Of a stretch of DNA of 64,000 bases, positions 32,285 to 40,840 are shown in pieces. The stretch is from CAVOJV01 sp963696325 (lineage in GTDB: Bacteria > Pseudomonadota > Gammaproteobacteria > Competibacterales > Competibacteraceae), in the NCBI GenBank assembly GCA_963696325.1, contig CAVOJV010000031.1, positions 62,001-126,000 of the forward strand. The letters run 5' to 3'. The position numbers and the translations under genes were made by a program. A model generated the notes under the pieces. That model did no database searches, had not been told where the DNA came from, and saw only the letters and a list, made by a program, of their open reading frames with translations. Each line of letters starts with the position of its first letter. Within the stretch, counting starts at the first letter, position 1.

Positions 32285-32562
32285 GGATTTGCTCCGGTGT
32301 ATTGCTGCCTGGGCAATCGGCCCAGCAGATAGAATTCTTCATTGGCCCGCATCGCCGTAGCCCCAGCCACGCAGTTGGCCATAGCGAAGACGGCAGCGAT
32401 GGCGCCAATATCCCAGATGTCTTCCCGGCTAAAACCGGCGGCCAGCAGAGGCTCGCAAGCGGCCTCCTTCATGCAAGCGGAATGCAAGGCCACCTTCCCT
32501 TGGATTAGTTCCGCTCTCGTGGCGTTGCCGTTACACGCCCGGGCTGGTGCTCCCAATTCCAT
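32278..32562 (-). pseudogene. Carboxymuconolactone-decarboxylase-like protein, N-terminal half missing
   Basis: A 94-residue frame whose C-terminal two thirds match the second half of CMD/AhpD-like proteins, with AAGFSREDIWDIGAIAAVFAMANCVAGATAMRANEEFYLLGR pieces characteristic of the roughly 190-residue family. The first half, which normally carries the CxxC redox pair, is absent, and upstream sequence does not supply it in another frame. The N-terminal 25 residues look like random read-through. It is probably a truncated, non-functional remnant overlapping the GST gene. Confidence 0.65.
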
Positions 32563-32572
32563 CTCCAGTTAA

Positions 32573-32604
32573 CGCGGCCTGGAGGAGGCGTGGGCCAGGC
32601 CGCG
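32573..32604. repeat. 10-bp inverted repeat
   Basis: CGCGGCCTGG at 32573-32582 pairs perfectly with CCAGGCCGCG at 32595-32604 across a 12-base spacer. It lies just upstream of the truncated CMD gene on the minus strand. It could be a hairpin terminator scar or a binding site; the 260-bp stretch between that gene and dusA otherwise holds no gene. Confidence 0.5.
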
Positions 32605-32778
32605 GCAGTCGAAGATGCGCGATTCCTGGTGGATCAATTCACCGGCTTGTTTTATTCTGATTTACAGGGTTTGCCAATCGTGCGGTCCCTGCGACGGCGA
32701 GCTGTGATTGATGCCATTGTTGCTCCCTCCATCTTTCGGTGCTACACAGCCCCGGTGTAGTGCGAGCCATAGCACCCG

Positions 32779-32811
32779 TAGCAGAAAAATAGCAGAAAAA
32801 TAGCAGAAAAA
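32779..32811 (+). repeat. Three perfect tandem copies of an 11-bp A-rich unit upstream of dusA
   Basis: TAGCAGAAAAA is repeated three times without a mismatch, ending 13 bases before the dusA ATG. The 11-bp period is close to one helical turn, so the A-tracts sit on one face of the DNA and would bend it. The repeats also occupy the dusA leader RNA. Confidence 0.8.
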
Positions 32812-32824
32812 GGCAGTAAATGGG

Positions 32825-33823
32825 ATGGAAATAGTTAGCCGCCAAGCGACCAAGTCTCGGCATAGAATATGTGTCGCCCCGATGATGGATTGGACCGATC
32901 GCCATGACCGCTATTTTTTGCGCCTGATCACTCGCCGTACCTTGCTGTACACCGAGATGGTGACTACCAGCGCCATCCTGCATGGGGACCGTGACTATCT
33001 GCTCAGCTATGATCCGGCTGAGCATCCGGTGGCCCTACAACTGGGCGGCAGCGAGCCCGAAAAGCTGGCCCGCTGCGCTCGCATCGCCGCAGACTTAGGC
33101 TATGACGAGGTCAATCTGAATGTAGGCTGTCCCAGCGACCGGGTGCAGTCCGGCCGCTTTGGTGCCTGCCTGATGGCCGAACCGCATGTGGTGGCGGACT
33201 GCGTAGTGGCCCTGCGGGAGGCTGTGACTATACCGGTCACGGTCAAGACCCGCATCGGCATCGATGAGCGTGATTCCTACGAGGAACTCGTGTGCTTTGT
33301 CGATTGCGTCGCCGCCGCCGGTTGTGAAGTCTTTATCATCCATGCCCGCAAAGCGTGGCTGACGGGACTGAGTCCCAAGGAAAACCGCGAAATTCCGCCG
33401 CTGCGTTACGATATGGTGCACCGGCTTAAGGATGACTTTCCTCATCTTGTTATTATTCTTAACGGCGGCCTCACCAGCCTGGACCAGATCGCAGCGCACT
33501 TGAGCGATCTGGACGGCATCATGATTGGCCGCGCCGCCTATGAAAACCCTTATATACTCGCCCCCATAGACCAGTATTTTTTTGGTGCCGCCGCCCCACC
33601 ACCCAGCCGCCATCAGGTAATCGAAGGGTTTATTTCTTATGTGGAAAGACAATTAGCCCAGGGCGTACCCCTTACCGCCATGACCCGCCATATTCTGGGT
33701 CTGTTTCAGGGGCTGCCGAGGGCCAGAGCCTGGCGCCGCTATCTCAGCGAGAACGCCCACCGTCGCGGGGCGGATGCAGACGTGATTCGGGAAGCGCTGC
33801 GGCGGATGCCGGAACCGGCATAA
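32825..33823 (+). CDS. dusA: tRNA-dihydrouridine(20/20a) synthase DusA
   Basis: FMN- and NADPH-dependent enzyme that reduces U20/U20a in tRNA. The 332-residue protein starts near APMMDWTDRHDRYFLRL, has the catalytic Cys in GCPSDRVQSGRFGACLM, and the FMN-binding NGGL and GIMIGRAAYENPY motifs. This is the DusA subfamily, given the MMDWTD start. dusA is a common integration target for mobile elements. Here a 222-bp repeat begins 17 bp after its stop. Confidence 0.95.
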   Translation: MEIVSRQATKSRHRICVAPMMDWTDRHDRYFLRLITRRTLLYTEMVTTSAILHGDRDYLLSYDPAEHPVALQLGGSEPEKLARCARIAADLGYDEVNLNVGCPSDRVQSGRFGACLMAEPHVVADCVVALREAVTIPVTVKTRIGIDERDSYEELVCFVDCVAAAGCEVFIIHARKAWLTGLSPKENREIPPLRYDMVHRLKDDFPHLVIILNGGLTSLDQIAAHLSDLDGIMIGRAAYENPYILAPIDQYFFGAAAPPPSRHQVIEGFISYVERQLAQGVPLTAMTRHILGLFQGLPRARAWRRYLSENAHRRGADADVIREALRRMPEPA

Positions 33824-33839
33824 CTCCTTCCCTCTCCGG

Positions 33840-34061
33840 ATGGATAGGAATTCCAATGGGTTTCCTTGCCCATTTTGGCCGAATGGTGCGCTTGGGGTGA
33901 AACCCCGTCAAGCGCTGAGAAACGTGACAACGAGGTTTACGCGGGTTGACGCACGAAAACAGAGGGTGCTCGGGGCGACACATGGGCACTGGGTCGTGGC
34001 CGACCCGAGTTCTTGGCAAAGCGCCTTCCTGCCGAGCTCGAGGGGCCGAGTGGGAACGGGG
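33840..34061 (+). repeat. 222-bp direct repeat, copy A, flanking the HerA-like gene
   Basis: This stretch aligns without gaps to 35690-35911 at roughly three quarters identity or better by eye. Long identical blocks include GTTGACGCACGAAAACA and GAGTTCTTGGCAAAGCGCCTT. Both copies keep an open frame on the plus strand (here MDRNSNGF...VDARKQRV...SSWQSAF), but many differences change amino acids, so coding is doubtful. It starts 17 bp after dusA. Confidence 0.88.
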
Positions 34062-34123
34062 TCAGCACAGCGACACCGAGCGCCAGCAGGCCGCAGACGA
34101 TCCACTTGAGGGCTTACATCGCG

Positions 34124-35674
34124 TCAACGGCGCTTGGAGCCGCCGAGCAGCGAGCCCAGTACGCCGCGAATGATCTCGCGCCCGACGGCCGAGCCGATGC
34201 TCCTCATGGCCGAACCGGCTGCCGCCTCGACCAGCCCCGCGCGCCGCCCGCCGCGCGGCCCAGTGCTGCCGAAGAGCGCGTCCTTCAGGCCGTCCATCAT
34301 ACCGCTGCCCTGCGGTTGCTGCGGCGCGCTGCCGGGTAGCGTCCCCATCGGTGCCGAAGGCGTGCCCGTGGTGTTGGTGGCGGCGTCGCCCGACGCCACC
34401 GCGCGGCCCTTGATCTTTTCGTACGCCGATTCGCGGTCCACCGTCTTCTCGTAGGTGCCGGCGACCAGCGAGCTGGCGATCAGTGCCTTGCGTTGCTCGG
34501 GCGTGATCGGCCCGATCTGGCTGCCCGGCGGCAGCACGTACACACGCTCGGTCACGCTCGGCCGGCCCTTGGCGTCGAGAAAGCTGATCAGCGCCTCGCC
34601 CACCGCCAGCTCGGTGATGGCGGTGGCCATGTCACCGAGCTTCGGGTTGGCGCGCATGGTCTCGGCAGCCGACTTCACCGCCTTCTGATCGCGCGGCGTG
34701 AAGGCGCGCAGCGCATGCTGGACTCGATTGCCCAGTTGTGCCAGCACGGTGTCGGGCACATCCAGCGGGTTCTGCGTCACGAAGTACACCCCTACGCCCT
34801 TGCTGCGCACCAGGCGCACGACGAGTTCGATACGTTCGACAAGCGCCGCCGGTGCGTCCTTGAACAACAGGTGCGCCTCGTCGAAGAAGAACACCAGCTT
34901 GGGTTTCTCCAGGTCGCCCACCTCGGGCAGCGTCTCAAACAGCTCCGACAGCATCCACAGCAGGAAGGTGGCGTAAAGCCGCGGCGCGTTCATCAGCTTG
35001 TCGGCGGTGAGGATGTTGACAACCCCCTTGCCGTCCACCGTCTGCATGAAGTCGCTGATGTCAAGCATGGGCTCGCCGAAGAACCTGTCGCCGCCCTGTT
35101 CTTCGATCTGCAGCAGCCCGCGCTGGATGGCACCGACCGAGGCCGCGCTGATGTTGCCGTACTCGGTCGTGAACTGGCTCGAGTTCTCGCCCACGTACTG
35201 CAGCATCGCGCGCAGGTCCTTCATGTCCAGCAGCAGCAGGCCGTTGTCGTCGGCGATCTTGAACACGAGGTTGAGCACCCCGGCTTGCGTCTCATTGAGC
35301 GCCAGCATGCGTGAAAGCAGCAGCGGCCCCATGTCGGAGACGGTGGCACGCACCGGGTGGCCGGCCTCACCGAACACATCCCACAGCGTGGCTGGGCAGG
35401 TCACGCTTTCGGGCTCGGGCAGGCCGCGTTCCTTCAGAATGGCGGCCAGCTTCGGGCTCACCGAGCCGGGTTGGGTGATGCCGGTGAGGTCGCCTTTGAC
35501 GTCGGCCATGAACACCGGTACGCCGAGCTTGGAGAAGTTTTCGGCCAGCGTCTGCAAGCTGATCGTCTTGCCGGTGCCGGTGGCCCCGGTGATCAGGCCG
35601 TGGCGGTTGGCCAGTGCGGGTAGCAGGTGGCATTCGATGTCGCCGTGCTGGGCGACGAGGATTGGGTCGGGCAT
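34124..35674 (-). CDS. HerA-like P-loop ATPase, DUF853 family (YjgR-like)
   Basis: A 516-residue FtsK/HerA-superfamily ATPase of the DUF853 family. Walker A is GATGTGKT at residues 30-37 ([14 protein letters not shown] is the family start), Walker [13 protein letters not shown], and the conserved [33 protein letters not shown] follows; a low-complexity Gly/Ala/Gln tail ends in basic residues. The start at 35674 has AGGAA upstream. In-frame sequence further upstream belongs to repeat copy B. GC-rich codon use differs from dusA and purD. No nuclease or other defence gene is adjacent, so a defence role is not supported. Biochemical role of the family is unclear. Confidence 0.9.
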   Translation of the reverse strand: MPDPILVAQHGDIECHLLPALANRHGLITGATGTGKTISLQTLAENFSKLGVPVFMADVKGDLTGITQPGSVSPKLAAILKERGLPEPESVTCPATLWDVFGEAGHPVRATVSDMGPLLLSRMLALNETQAGVLNLVFKIADDNGLLLLDMKDLRAMLQYVGENSSQFTTEYGNISAASVGAIQRGLLQIEEQGGDRFFGEPMLDISDFMQTVDGKGVVNILTADKLMNAPRLYATFLLWMLSELFETLPEVGDLEKPKLVFFFDEAHLLFKDAPAALVERIELVVRLVRSKGVGVYFVTQNPLDVPDTVLAQLGNRVQHALRAFTPRDQKAVKSAAETMRANPKLGDMATAITELAVGEALISFLDAKGRPSVTERVYVLPPGSQIGPITPEQRKALIASSLVAGTYEKTVDRESAYEKIKGRAVASGDAATNTTGTPSAPMGTLPGSAPQQPQGSGMMDGLKDALFGSTGPRGGRRAGLVEAAAGSAMRSIGSAVGREIIRGVLGSLLGGSKRR

Positions 35675-35689
35675 AGCGAGGTTCCTGCA

Positions 35690-35911
35690 ATGGATAGGCA
35701 TTCCAATGGGCTTTCTCGCCCATTTCGGCCGAATGTTGCGCTTTGGGTGAAAAGCCGTCAAGCGATGAGCTACGTAAGGACGAGGTTTACGAAGGTTGAC
35801 GCACGAAAACAAAGGATGCCTGGGGCTCTAAACGAGGATTGGGCCTTAACCGACTCGAGTTCTTGGCAAAGCGCCTTCTCGCCACGCTCGAAGACGCGAG
35901 TCGGGGACGGG
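35690..35911 (+). repeat. 222-bp direct repeat, copy B, flanking the HerA-like gene
   Basis: Second copy of the repeat at 33840-34061, in the same orientation and without indels. It ends 15 bp upstream of the HerA-like start codon, so the promoter for that gene must lie in or beyond this repeat. The plus-strand frame reads MDRHSNGL...VDARKQRM...SSWQSAF. Confidence 0.88.
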
Positions 35912-36233
35912 TGGATTAGGTGAGTACGCTGGCTACCCATCGGCGGTCTGATCAAACTGAATCTCCGGCAGGGATTCGCCCAGGCCGGAATCAAAAGCCG
36001 GAGTTTGAACGGTATCATCAAATCCAAAGGCGTATCCAATGTGGCGCAGAAGATGAGGCAACTCCACCGCAGCACGCGGTTAGTGTTCGCCTACCTGCGG
36101 ATGTCGAGAAACACTCGCGCATGCGCGACCGGCGGTGGGTGAGAACTCAGAGAACAAAGTTGCCCTGCCTATTCTCCTGCTTATAATCACCAACAGCAGC
36201 AGTATTAGTGCTACTGAACAGAAGGGGGTAACG
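35912..36233. other. Non-coding stretch between repeat B and ybhB
   Basis: About 320 bp with no frame I can assign. A short plus-strand frame contains an in-frame hydrophobic stretch (VALPILLLIITNSSSISA) that runs into ybhB from 36135. That is either chance or an unrecognised signal peptide. Otherwise I see nothing. Confidence 0.4.
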
Positions 36234-36707
36234 ATGAGTCTGCAATTGACATCCGCTGGTTTCACCCAGCATGGCACCATGCCGAATTCCTATACCTGCG
36301 ATGGCGAGGACGCTTCACCGCCACTGGCGTGGGCGGGCGCTCCAGCTGGTACCAAGAGTTTCGCGCTCATCGTGGATGATCCCGATGCGCCGGACCCCGC
36401 CGCCCCGAAGATGACCTGGGTCCATTGGGTGCTTTACAATATCCCGGCCAGCGCTAATTCGCTGCGCGAAGGCATCGCCTCCAAAGATCTGCCAACCGGC
36501 ACGCTCGAAGGACTCAACGACTGGCGCAGAATCGGTTATGGCGGACCTTGCCCACCGATTGGCAAGCACCGCTATTTTCACAAACTCTATGCGTTGGACA
36601 CCGCGCTGCCCGATCTGCAAAAACCAACCAAGGCCAAGTTGGAGAAGGCCATGCAGGGGCATGTTCTAGCGGAGGCGGTGCTGATCGGCGAGTATCAGCG
36701 CCGCTAA
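36234..36707 (+). CDS. ybhB: YbhB/YbcL family Raf kinase inhibitor-like protein (PEBP fold)
   Basis: A 157-residue PEBP-fold protein. Family motifs include the start LQLTSAGFTQHGTMP, TCDGEDASPPLAW, LIVDDPDAP (ligand-site Asp-Pro), WVHWVLYNIP and GPCPPIGKHRYFHKLYALD. The role of bacterial PEBPs is not known. ATG at 36234 follows a GGGGG ribosome binding site. An in-frame ATG at 36135 would add a signal-like segment and make it a YbcL-like periplasmic form, so localisation is uncertain. Confidence 0.88.
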   Translation: MSLQLTSAGFTQHGTMPNSYTCDGEDASPPLAWAGAPAGTKSFALIVDDPDAPDPAAPKMTWVHWVLYNIPASANSLREGIASKDLPTGTLEGLNDWRRIGYGGPCPPIGKHRYFHKLYALDTALPDLQKPTKAKLEKAMQGHVLAEAVLIGEYQRR

Positions 36708-36782
36708 ACCGCCGCTGTAGCCTCAAAGGGATATGTGGCAGCGACCTAAGATGGCTTACAATTCACCCTCTAGGGACCGACA

Positions 36783-38075
36783 ATGAACATACTCATCATC
36801 GGCGGCGGTGGCCGTGAACACGCGCTGGCTTGGAAGGTCGCTCAGTCCAGCCAGGTGCGCCGGGTTTTCGTATCACCGGGCAACGCCGGAACCGCCCGCG
36901 AACCGAAAGTGACCAACCTTTCCATAGCCACAGAGGATATTCCCGAGTTGGTGAGATTCGCCCGTGGCCATGCTGTCGACCTGACCATCGTCGGTCCTGA
37001 AGCGCCGCTGGTGCTGGGCGTGGTGAATGCTTTTCAAGAAGCCAACTTGCGCTGTTTCGGGCCTACCCGCGAGGCCGCCCAACTGGAGGGCTCCAAGGCC
37101 TTCGCCAAGGATTTCTTGGCCCGCCACCGCATTCCCACCGCCGACTATCAGACCTTCACCGCCATTGAACCCGCCGTGGCCTATATCCGAGAAAAGGGCG
37201 TGCCCATCGTGATCAAGGCGGACGGGCTGGCTGCCGGCAAGGGCGTTATCCTCGCCCAGACAGAGGATGAAGCCATCACTGCCGTGCGGGACATGCTGGG
37301 CGGCAACGTCTTCGGCGCGGCGGGCCATCGGGTGGTGATCGAAGAATTTTTGTGGGGTGAGGAAGCCAGCTTCATCGTCATGGTCGACGGGGAGCATATT
37401 CTGCCCATGGCTACCAGCCAAGATCACAAAGCCCGCGATGACGGAGACCAGGGCCCCAACACTGGCGGCATGGGCGCATACTCACCCGCCCCGGTGGTCA
37501 CGTCCGAACTGCACCAGCGCATTCTCCAGGAGATCATCGGACCCACGGTACGCGGCATGGCGGCGGATGGGCATCCTTACCTGGGGTTCCTCTATGCTGG
37601 CCTGATGATCGACCCCAATGGCACCTCCAAAGTCCTGGAATACAACTGCCGCTTCGGCGATCCCGAAACCCAACCCATTTTGATGCGCCTGCGCAGCGAT
37701 CTAGTGGATCTGTGCCTGGCCGCCATGGAAGGTCGTCTGGATCATGTCAAGGCGGATTGGGAACCACGTCCCGCGCTGGGCGTGGTCATGGCCGCCCGCG
37801 GCTATCCGGGGGATTACCCCAAGGGCGATGTCATCAGCGGCCTGCCGGCGGTGGAAGAGGAAGGCATCAAGGTGTTTCATGCCGGTACTCAAGAGAAAGA
37901 TGGCCAGGTCATGACCAACGGTGGCCGCGTGCTCTGCGCAACGGCTTTGGGTAACAGCGTGCGTGAAGCACAAACGCGAGCCTACAGCTTGGCCAAGCGG
38001 ATCAGTTGGGATGGCGTCTATTATCGCACCGACATCGGCTACCGGGCGATCGCGAGAGAGGAAGGCAAGGGGTGA
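36783..38075 (+). CDS. purD: Phosphoribosylamine-glycine ligase
   Basis: GARS, the ATP-grasp enzyme joining 5-phosphoribosylamine and glycine in purine synthesis. 430 residues beginning MNILIIGGGGREHALAWK. It has the ATP-grasp core (VIKADGLAAGKGV), QDHKARDDGDQGPNTGGMGAYSP pieces, and YNCRFGDPETQ for metal binding. Often it follows purH; here ybhB precedes it, so it is a stand-alone gene. Confidence 0.97.
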   Translation: MNILIIGGGGREHALAWKVAQSSQVRRVFVSPGNAGTAREPKVTNLSIATEDIPELVRFARGHAVDLTIVGPEAPLVLGVVNAFQEANLRCFGPTREAAQLEGSKAFAKDFLARHRIPTADYQTFTAIEPAVAYIREKGVPIVIKADGLAAGKGVILAQTEDEAITAVRDMLGGNVFGAAGHRVVIEEFLWGEEASFIVMVDGEHILPMATSQDHKARDDGDQGPNTGGMGAYSPAPVVTSELHQRILQEIIGPTVRGMAADGHPYLGFLYAGLMIDPNGTSKVLEYNCRFGDPETQPILMRLRSDLVDLCLAAMEGRLDHVKADWEPRPALGVVMAARGYPGDYPKGDVISGLPAVEEEGIKVFHAGTQEKDGQVMTNGGRVLCATALGNSVREAQTRAYSLAKRISWDGVYYRTDIGYRAIAREEGKG

Positions 38076-38388
38076 CTGGGATCAGAAACTACTATTAATA
38101 TCAGGTCTTCAGGGGTGCACATGACCTGCAGGAGCGTTTCAGGGAATGAAGGTATGTGTCACTGAAAAAAGCATGTCAAGGCTGACGATACGGCGCCTGC
38201 AGAAAACTGAACCATGCCGGTGTGGTGACTTTGCTAGACCGTATGGGCTGCCTGGCGATAAGTGACGTGGCGACGCCGCCCTCGGTTGGCAGGCTAGCGT
38301 TGCTAACCGGGAAGAGCGAGAAATCATCAGCGGCCAGATGTTTCCGCTTGCCCTGGCACAGCGGTTAACCGCAGTACCCAGAACGCGG
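38076..38388. other. Intergenic region with a 12-bp palindrome
   Basis: About 310 bp between purD and the 3' end of the glycine-zipper gene, which run toward each other. A perfect palindrome GCGGTTAACCGC lies at 38361-38372, close to the end of the minus-strand gene. I see no gene or RNA structure I can name. Confidence 0.4.
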
Positions 38389-38801
38389 CTAATAGCGCGT
38401 GTATGGTTCGTAACGGGGATAGGGTTCATAGTTCTGAGGGGGCTGGTAGTCACGGTTGTCCCATTGGGGGTCATAGGCTTGCTGCTGCTGGTTGTCCACC
38501 GAATTTCCAATCGCGCCGCCTAGCAAAGCACCCGCGGCAGCGCCCACGTAGCGGCCTTTTTTATGGTCGATCTGATGGCCTATGACGGCGCCAGTGACCG
38601 CTCCGATAGCCGCGCCAGCCACGGTATTTTGGTGGCTTGGATAGCTAGGAGTATTTTGATAATCCTGATTGGGATAGCCCTGATTGGAGTAACCCTGATT
38701 GGAGTAACCTGATTGGGGTAACTATGATAGGGGTAATAGTTCGCACAAGCCGTTAGCGACAGGGTAGTGGTTATGATGGTGATATTGAGCAGGGTGCGCA
38801 T
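38389..38801 (-). pseudogene. Glycine-zipper outer-membrane lipoprotein, one frameshift in a 15-bp repeat tract
   Basis: The first part (start 38801) gives a lipoprotein signal with lipobox LTAC and a Tyr/Pro/Asn-rich start. The last part gives a glycine-zipper 2TM domain (AGAAIGAVTGAVIGHQIDHKKGRYVGAAAGALLGGAIG) and a Gln/Tyr/Pro-rich tail. They are in different frames. Between them is a tract of 15-bp units encoding YSNQG-type pentapeptides. In the first unit CAGGTTAC replaces the CAGGGTTAC of its neighbours, so one missing G (plus-strand CC at 38708-38709) breaks the frame. Restored, the protein would be about 136 residues. It could be a sequencing error or slippage in the repeat. Confidence 0.75.
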
Positions 38802-38901
38802 AGTATGTTCCTCATAACGGTTATTTGCGCTCAGTATGAAATAGTCAGCGTGAACGGAACCTGAATGTAAGCATATCTAATGCTGTCCATCACACACATC
38901 G

Positions 38902-39318
38902 CTAACTGACTGATTGGGCATGGAGATCAGACGCGAATTGCATACCCCAGCCGAGGTCCCGCGCGCGCTGCAAGCCGATCTGCAGGGCCTGGGGGCCGGG
39001 CGGTCCATCCCACTTGCGCCCCAATTGGCACCCCAGGCGGGCGATCCAGCCGAGCGTCGCCGCCAGCGGTGGCGGGGTCGCCGGTGGCGGCCGGCGGTGA
39101 ATCGCGACGTAGACCGCCCGCCATTCGGTCGGGTCCAGGACCGCGTCGCAGGGCAAATCCGGGGTGGCGCGACCCCGCACGGTCAGCTACTGAATCCGCC
39201 AGGCGATGATCAAGTACAAGGTCAAGGCCGATTCCAAGCGCTTTAGGGTACTGAGCTGCAAGGCTTCTACCCGGCAGCCGGTTTTGAAGATTCTGAAAAA
39301 AACCTCGATATACCATTA
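38902..39318 (-). pseudogene. IS4-family transposase, C-terminal remnant with internal stop
   Basis: The minus strand reads YIEVFFRIFKTGCRVEALQL, then a TAG at 39187-39189, then LTVRGRATPDLPCDAVLDPTEWRAVYVA and GPPGPQALQIGLQRARDL. This is the C-terminal region of IS4-type DDE transposases, with the catalytic Glu in the IEVFF segment. The N-terminal two thirds, including both catalytic Asp residues, are missing. Sequence beyond 39318 does not continue it, so another element has probably cut it. Confidence 0.75.
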
Positions 39319-39542
39319 GAAATGCCGCTATACCATTGACAAGAAAGGAGATCCCGCCAAGATTGGGTAGGGACTCCTTAGCCCGACTTTCGCAACTTAA
39401 CCCTGATTTTGCCTATTTCACCGCTGCCTGGTTTTGCAGGTGGCGGATAGCCTGAATCTCAATCGCCGAGAATCCTTGAAAACTGCGGGTGGTGGCGACC
39501 TTCCCTCTGGTGTCCGGTCGCGTTTTTCCTAAACCTATCGGC
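39319..39542. other. Junction sequence between two transposase remnants
   Basis: About 220 bp without a gene. GGGACTCCTTAGCCCGACTTTCG and flanking bases look like a possible IS end, but no matching partner end is present. Probably a scar of one element inserted into another. Confidence 0.35.
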
Positions 39543-39947
39543 ACGTTTCTACGTATCAAAACTCGCTTCAAGGACGGCAAAAAGCGCCGCTGGAGCCTTG
39601 TGGAAAGCCGACGCGGCGCAGGGGGGTCCAGCGGCAGGCGCGGTAGCTGGGTGAGAGTAATGACCGCCAGCAAGCGGCGTGGTGCAAAGTCCTCTCGGGT
39701 TTCGACGAAGGCGGGGAGCGACCGACGCCAGTCACCCGGGTTCCCGAGGATCGGGTGGCGCCGCTGCTGGATTTCGACGGGGTGCAGAGCAGACTCAACC
39801 AATTGCAACTGCGGCCGCCCGCGGCACTGGGGCGGCGGTTGGCTCGCCTGCCACCGGTGGGAGCAGTTGCGTGTGGAGGCTTGCTGGGCGGACAAGCTGC
39901 CACCGTCTCGGCAGGGCAGACGGTGGCTGAATGAGGTGTCCTGACAA
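39543..39947 (+). pseudogene. IS1634-like transposase, degraded N-terminal part
   Basis: The plus strand reads FLRIKTRFKDGKKRRWSLVESRR, the typical N-terminus of this transposase group, but its expected start codon is ACG at 39543. The continuation switches frame several times: PEDRVAPLLDFDGVQSRLNQLQL in one frame and LACHRWEQLRVEACWADKLPPSRQGRRWLNE in another. Everything after that, including the catalytic domain, is gone and replaced by the IS3 element. A clear dead remnant; family placement is moderately certain. Confidence 0.6.
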
Positions 39948-40840
39948 TAGTGGAGACTCCTGTTTCAAACGGCTTGCTGTGGTTTGCGGTAATGCTGGGC
40001 AAACACGGCAGGGGCCAGGTTGCCAAAGCGTGAGTGGCGCCGTTGGCGGTGGCTTAAGAGTTCGAGGTATTCTTCGAGGTATTCTCGGATAGAAGCGTCG
40101 GCCTCAGCGCGGGTTTCATAGCGTCTTTGATGAACCGGCTCGTTCTTCAGGCTACCCCAGAAGCGCTCTATCGGCGCAATGCGTGGTTCGCTTGAAGGTA
40201 CGCTGCTGCGTGCAGCAGATCCCCCTCTCTCGGCGCAACCGAGCGATACGGTCCCGACCCACCGCAAACCCTTCGGCCTTCAGTGCCGGCGGTAACCGTA
40301 CTACCCCGTAGGTCTCCCGGGCCTTGACATGAGCTGCACGGATGGCCACTTTCAGCCACTCATCTTCCCGCGCTGCTGGCACAGCGGCCGCTCCAACCAA
40401 GCCTAGAATCCGCTGCGTGAAACCTCCAAAATCCGCGCCATCAACTCCACTGGATACTCGCGTCGCCACAGCTTCATGAAAGCGTACCGGGCAGCGACTC
40501 CCTGGCAAAGTACCCCTGGCTTTTATTAAGATGTCGCGCTCCAGACGGACCTCGACCAGCTCCTTGCGCAGCCGCCTCACCTTGGCTTTCAACTCCGCCA
40601 CCGGACGCCCTCCGGGAACCACTGGCACCTTCCTCCCCTTAGCGCTGGCCACCCCGTTCGCCAACCTCCCCTTCGGAACTACCCGCCGCTTCGCCGCCTC
40701 TGCCATGGACAGCCCCTGCTCGAGAACCCACTTTACCGCCTCACCCCGAAAGTCGGGCATGTAGTCTTGTTGACGTTCCATTCATACCTCCTCATCAGGT
40801 GAGTTTACCCAATCGGAGTTTCCATTTTTCTCAGAACACC
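39935..40840 (-). mobile_element. IS3-family element with internal deletion
   Basis: Ends are 26-bp imperfect inverted repeats: 39935-39960 (GGTGTCCTGACAATAGTGG...) and 40815-40840, whose complement starts GGTGTTCTGAGAAAAATGG. About 20 of 26 positions agree. The element is 906 bp where about 1.3 kb is expected, because the middle of orfB is deleted. No clear target duplication was found. Confidence 0.75.
39965..40781 (-). pseudogene. IS3-family orfA/orfB transposase with DDE core deleted
   Basis: From 40781 the orfA HTH region (FRGEAVKWVLEQGLSMAEAAKR) and coiled coil (LRKELVEVRLERDILIKA) are followed by the N-terminal HTH_21 part of orfB (LKVAIRAAHVKARETYGVVRL, VGRDRIARLRRERG). At about 40185 the sequence jumps to the C-terminal end of the integrase domain (APIERFWGSLKNEPVHQRRYETRAEA), losing both catalytic aspartates. 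orfA and orfB are also joined abnormally with a frame change near 40500. Not functional. Confidence 0.8.

Noticed and set aside
34124..35674. HerA-like gene as part of an antiphage defence system
   Set aside because: It belongs to the DUF853/YjgR group, not the defence HerA group, and there is no nuclease, SIR2 or other effector beside it.
35675..35812. N-terminal extension of the HerA-like protein into repeat copy B
   Set aside because: The extension is repeat sequence, while MPDPILVAQ is the normal family start and has its own AGGAA site.
38076..38388. Possible gene in the 310-bp gap after purD
   Set aside because: The minus-strand frame across it overlaps the glycine-zipper gene, is Ser/Arg-rich and matches no family.
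38640..38720. Short CRISPR-like array
   Set aside because: The 15-bp units are contiguous without spacers and encode a pentapeptide repeat; no cas gene is present.
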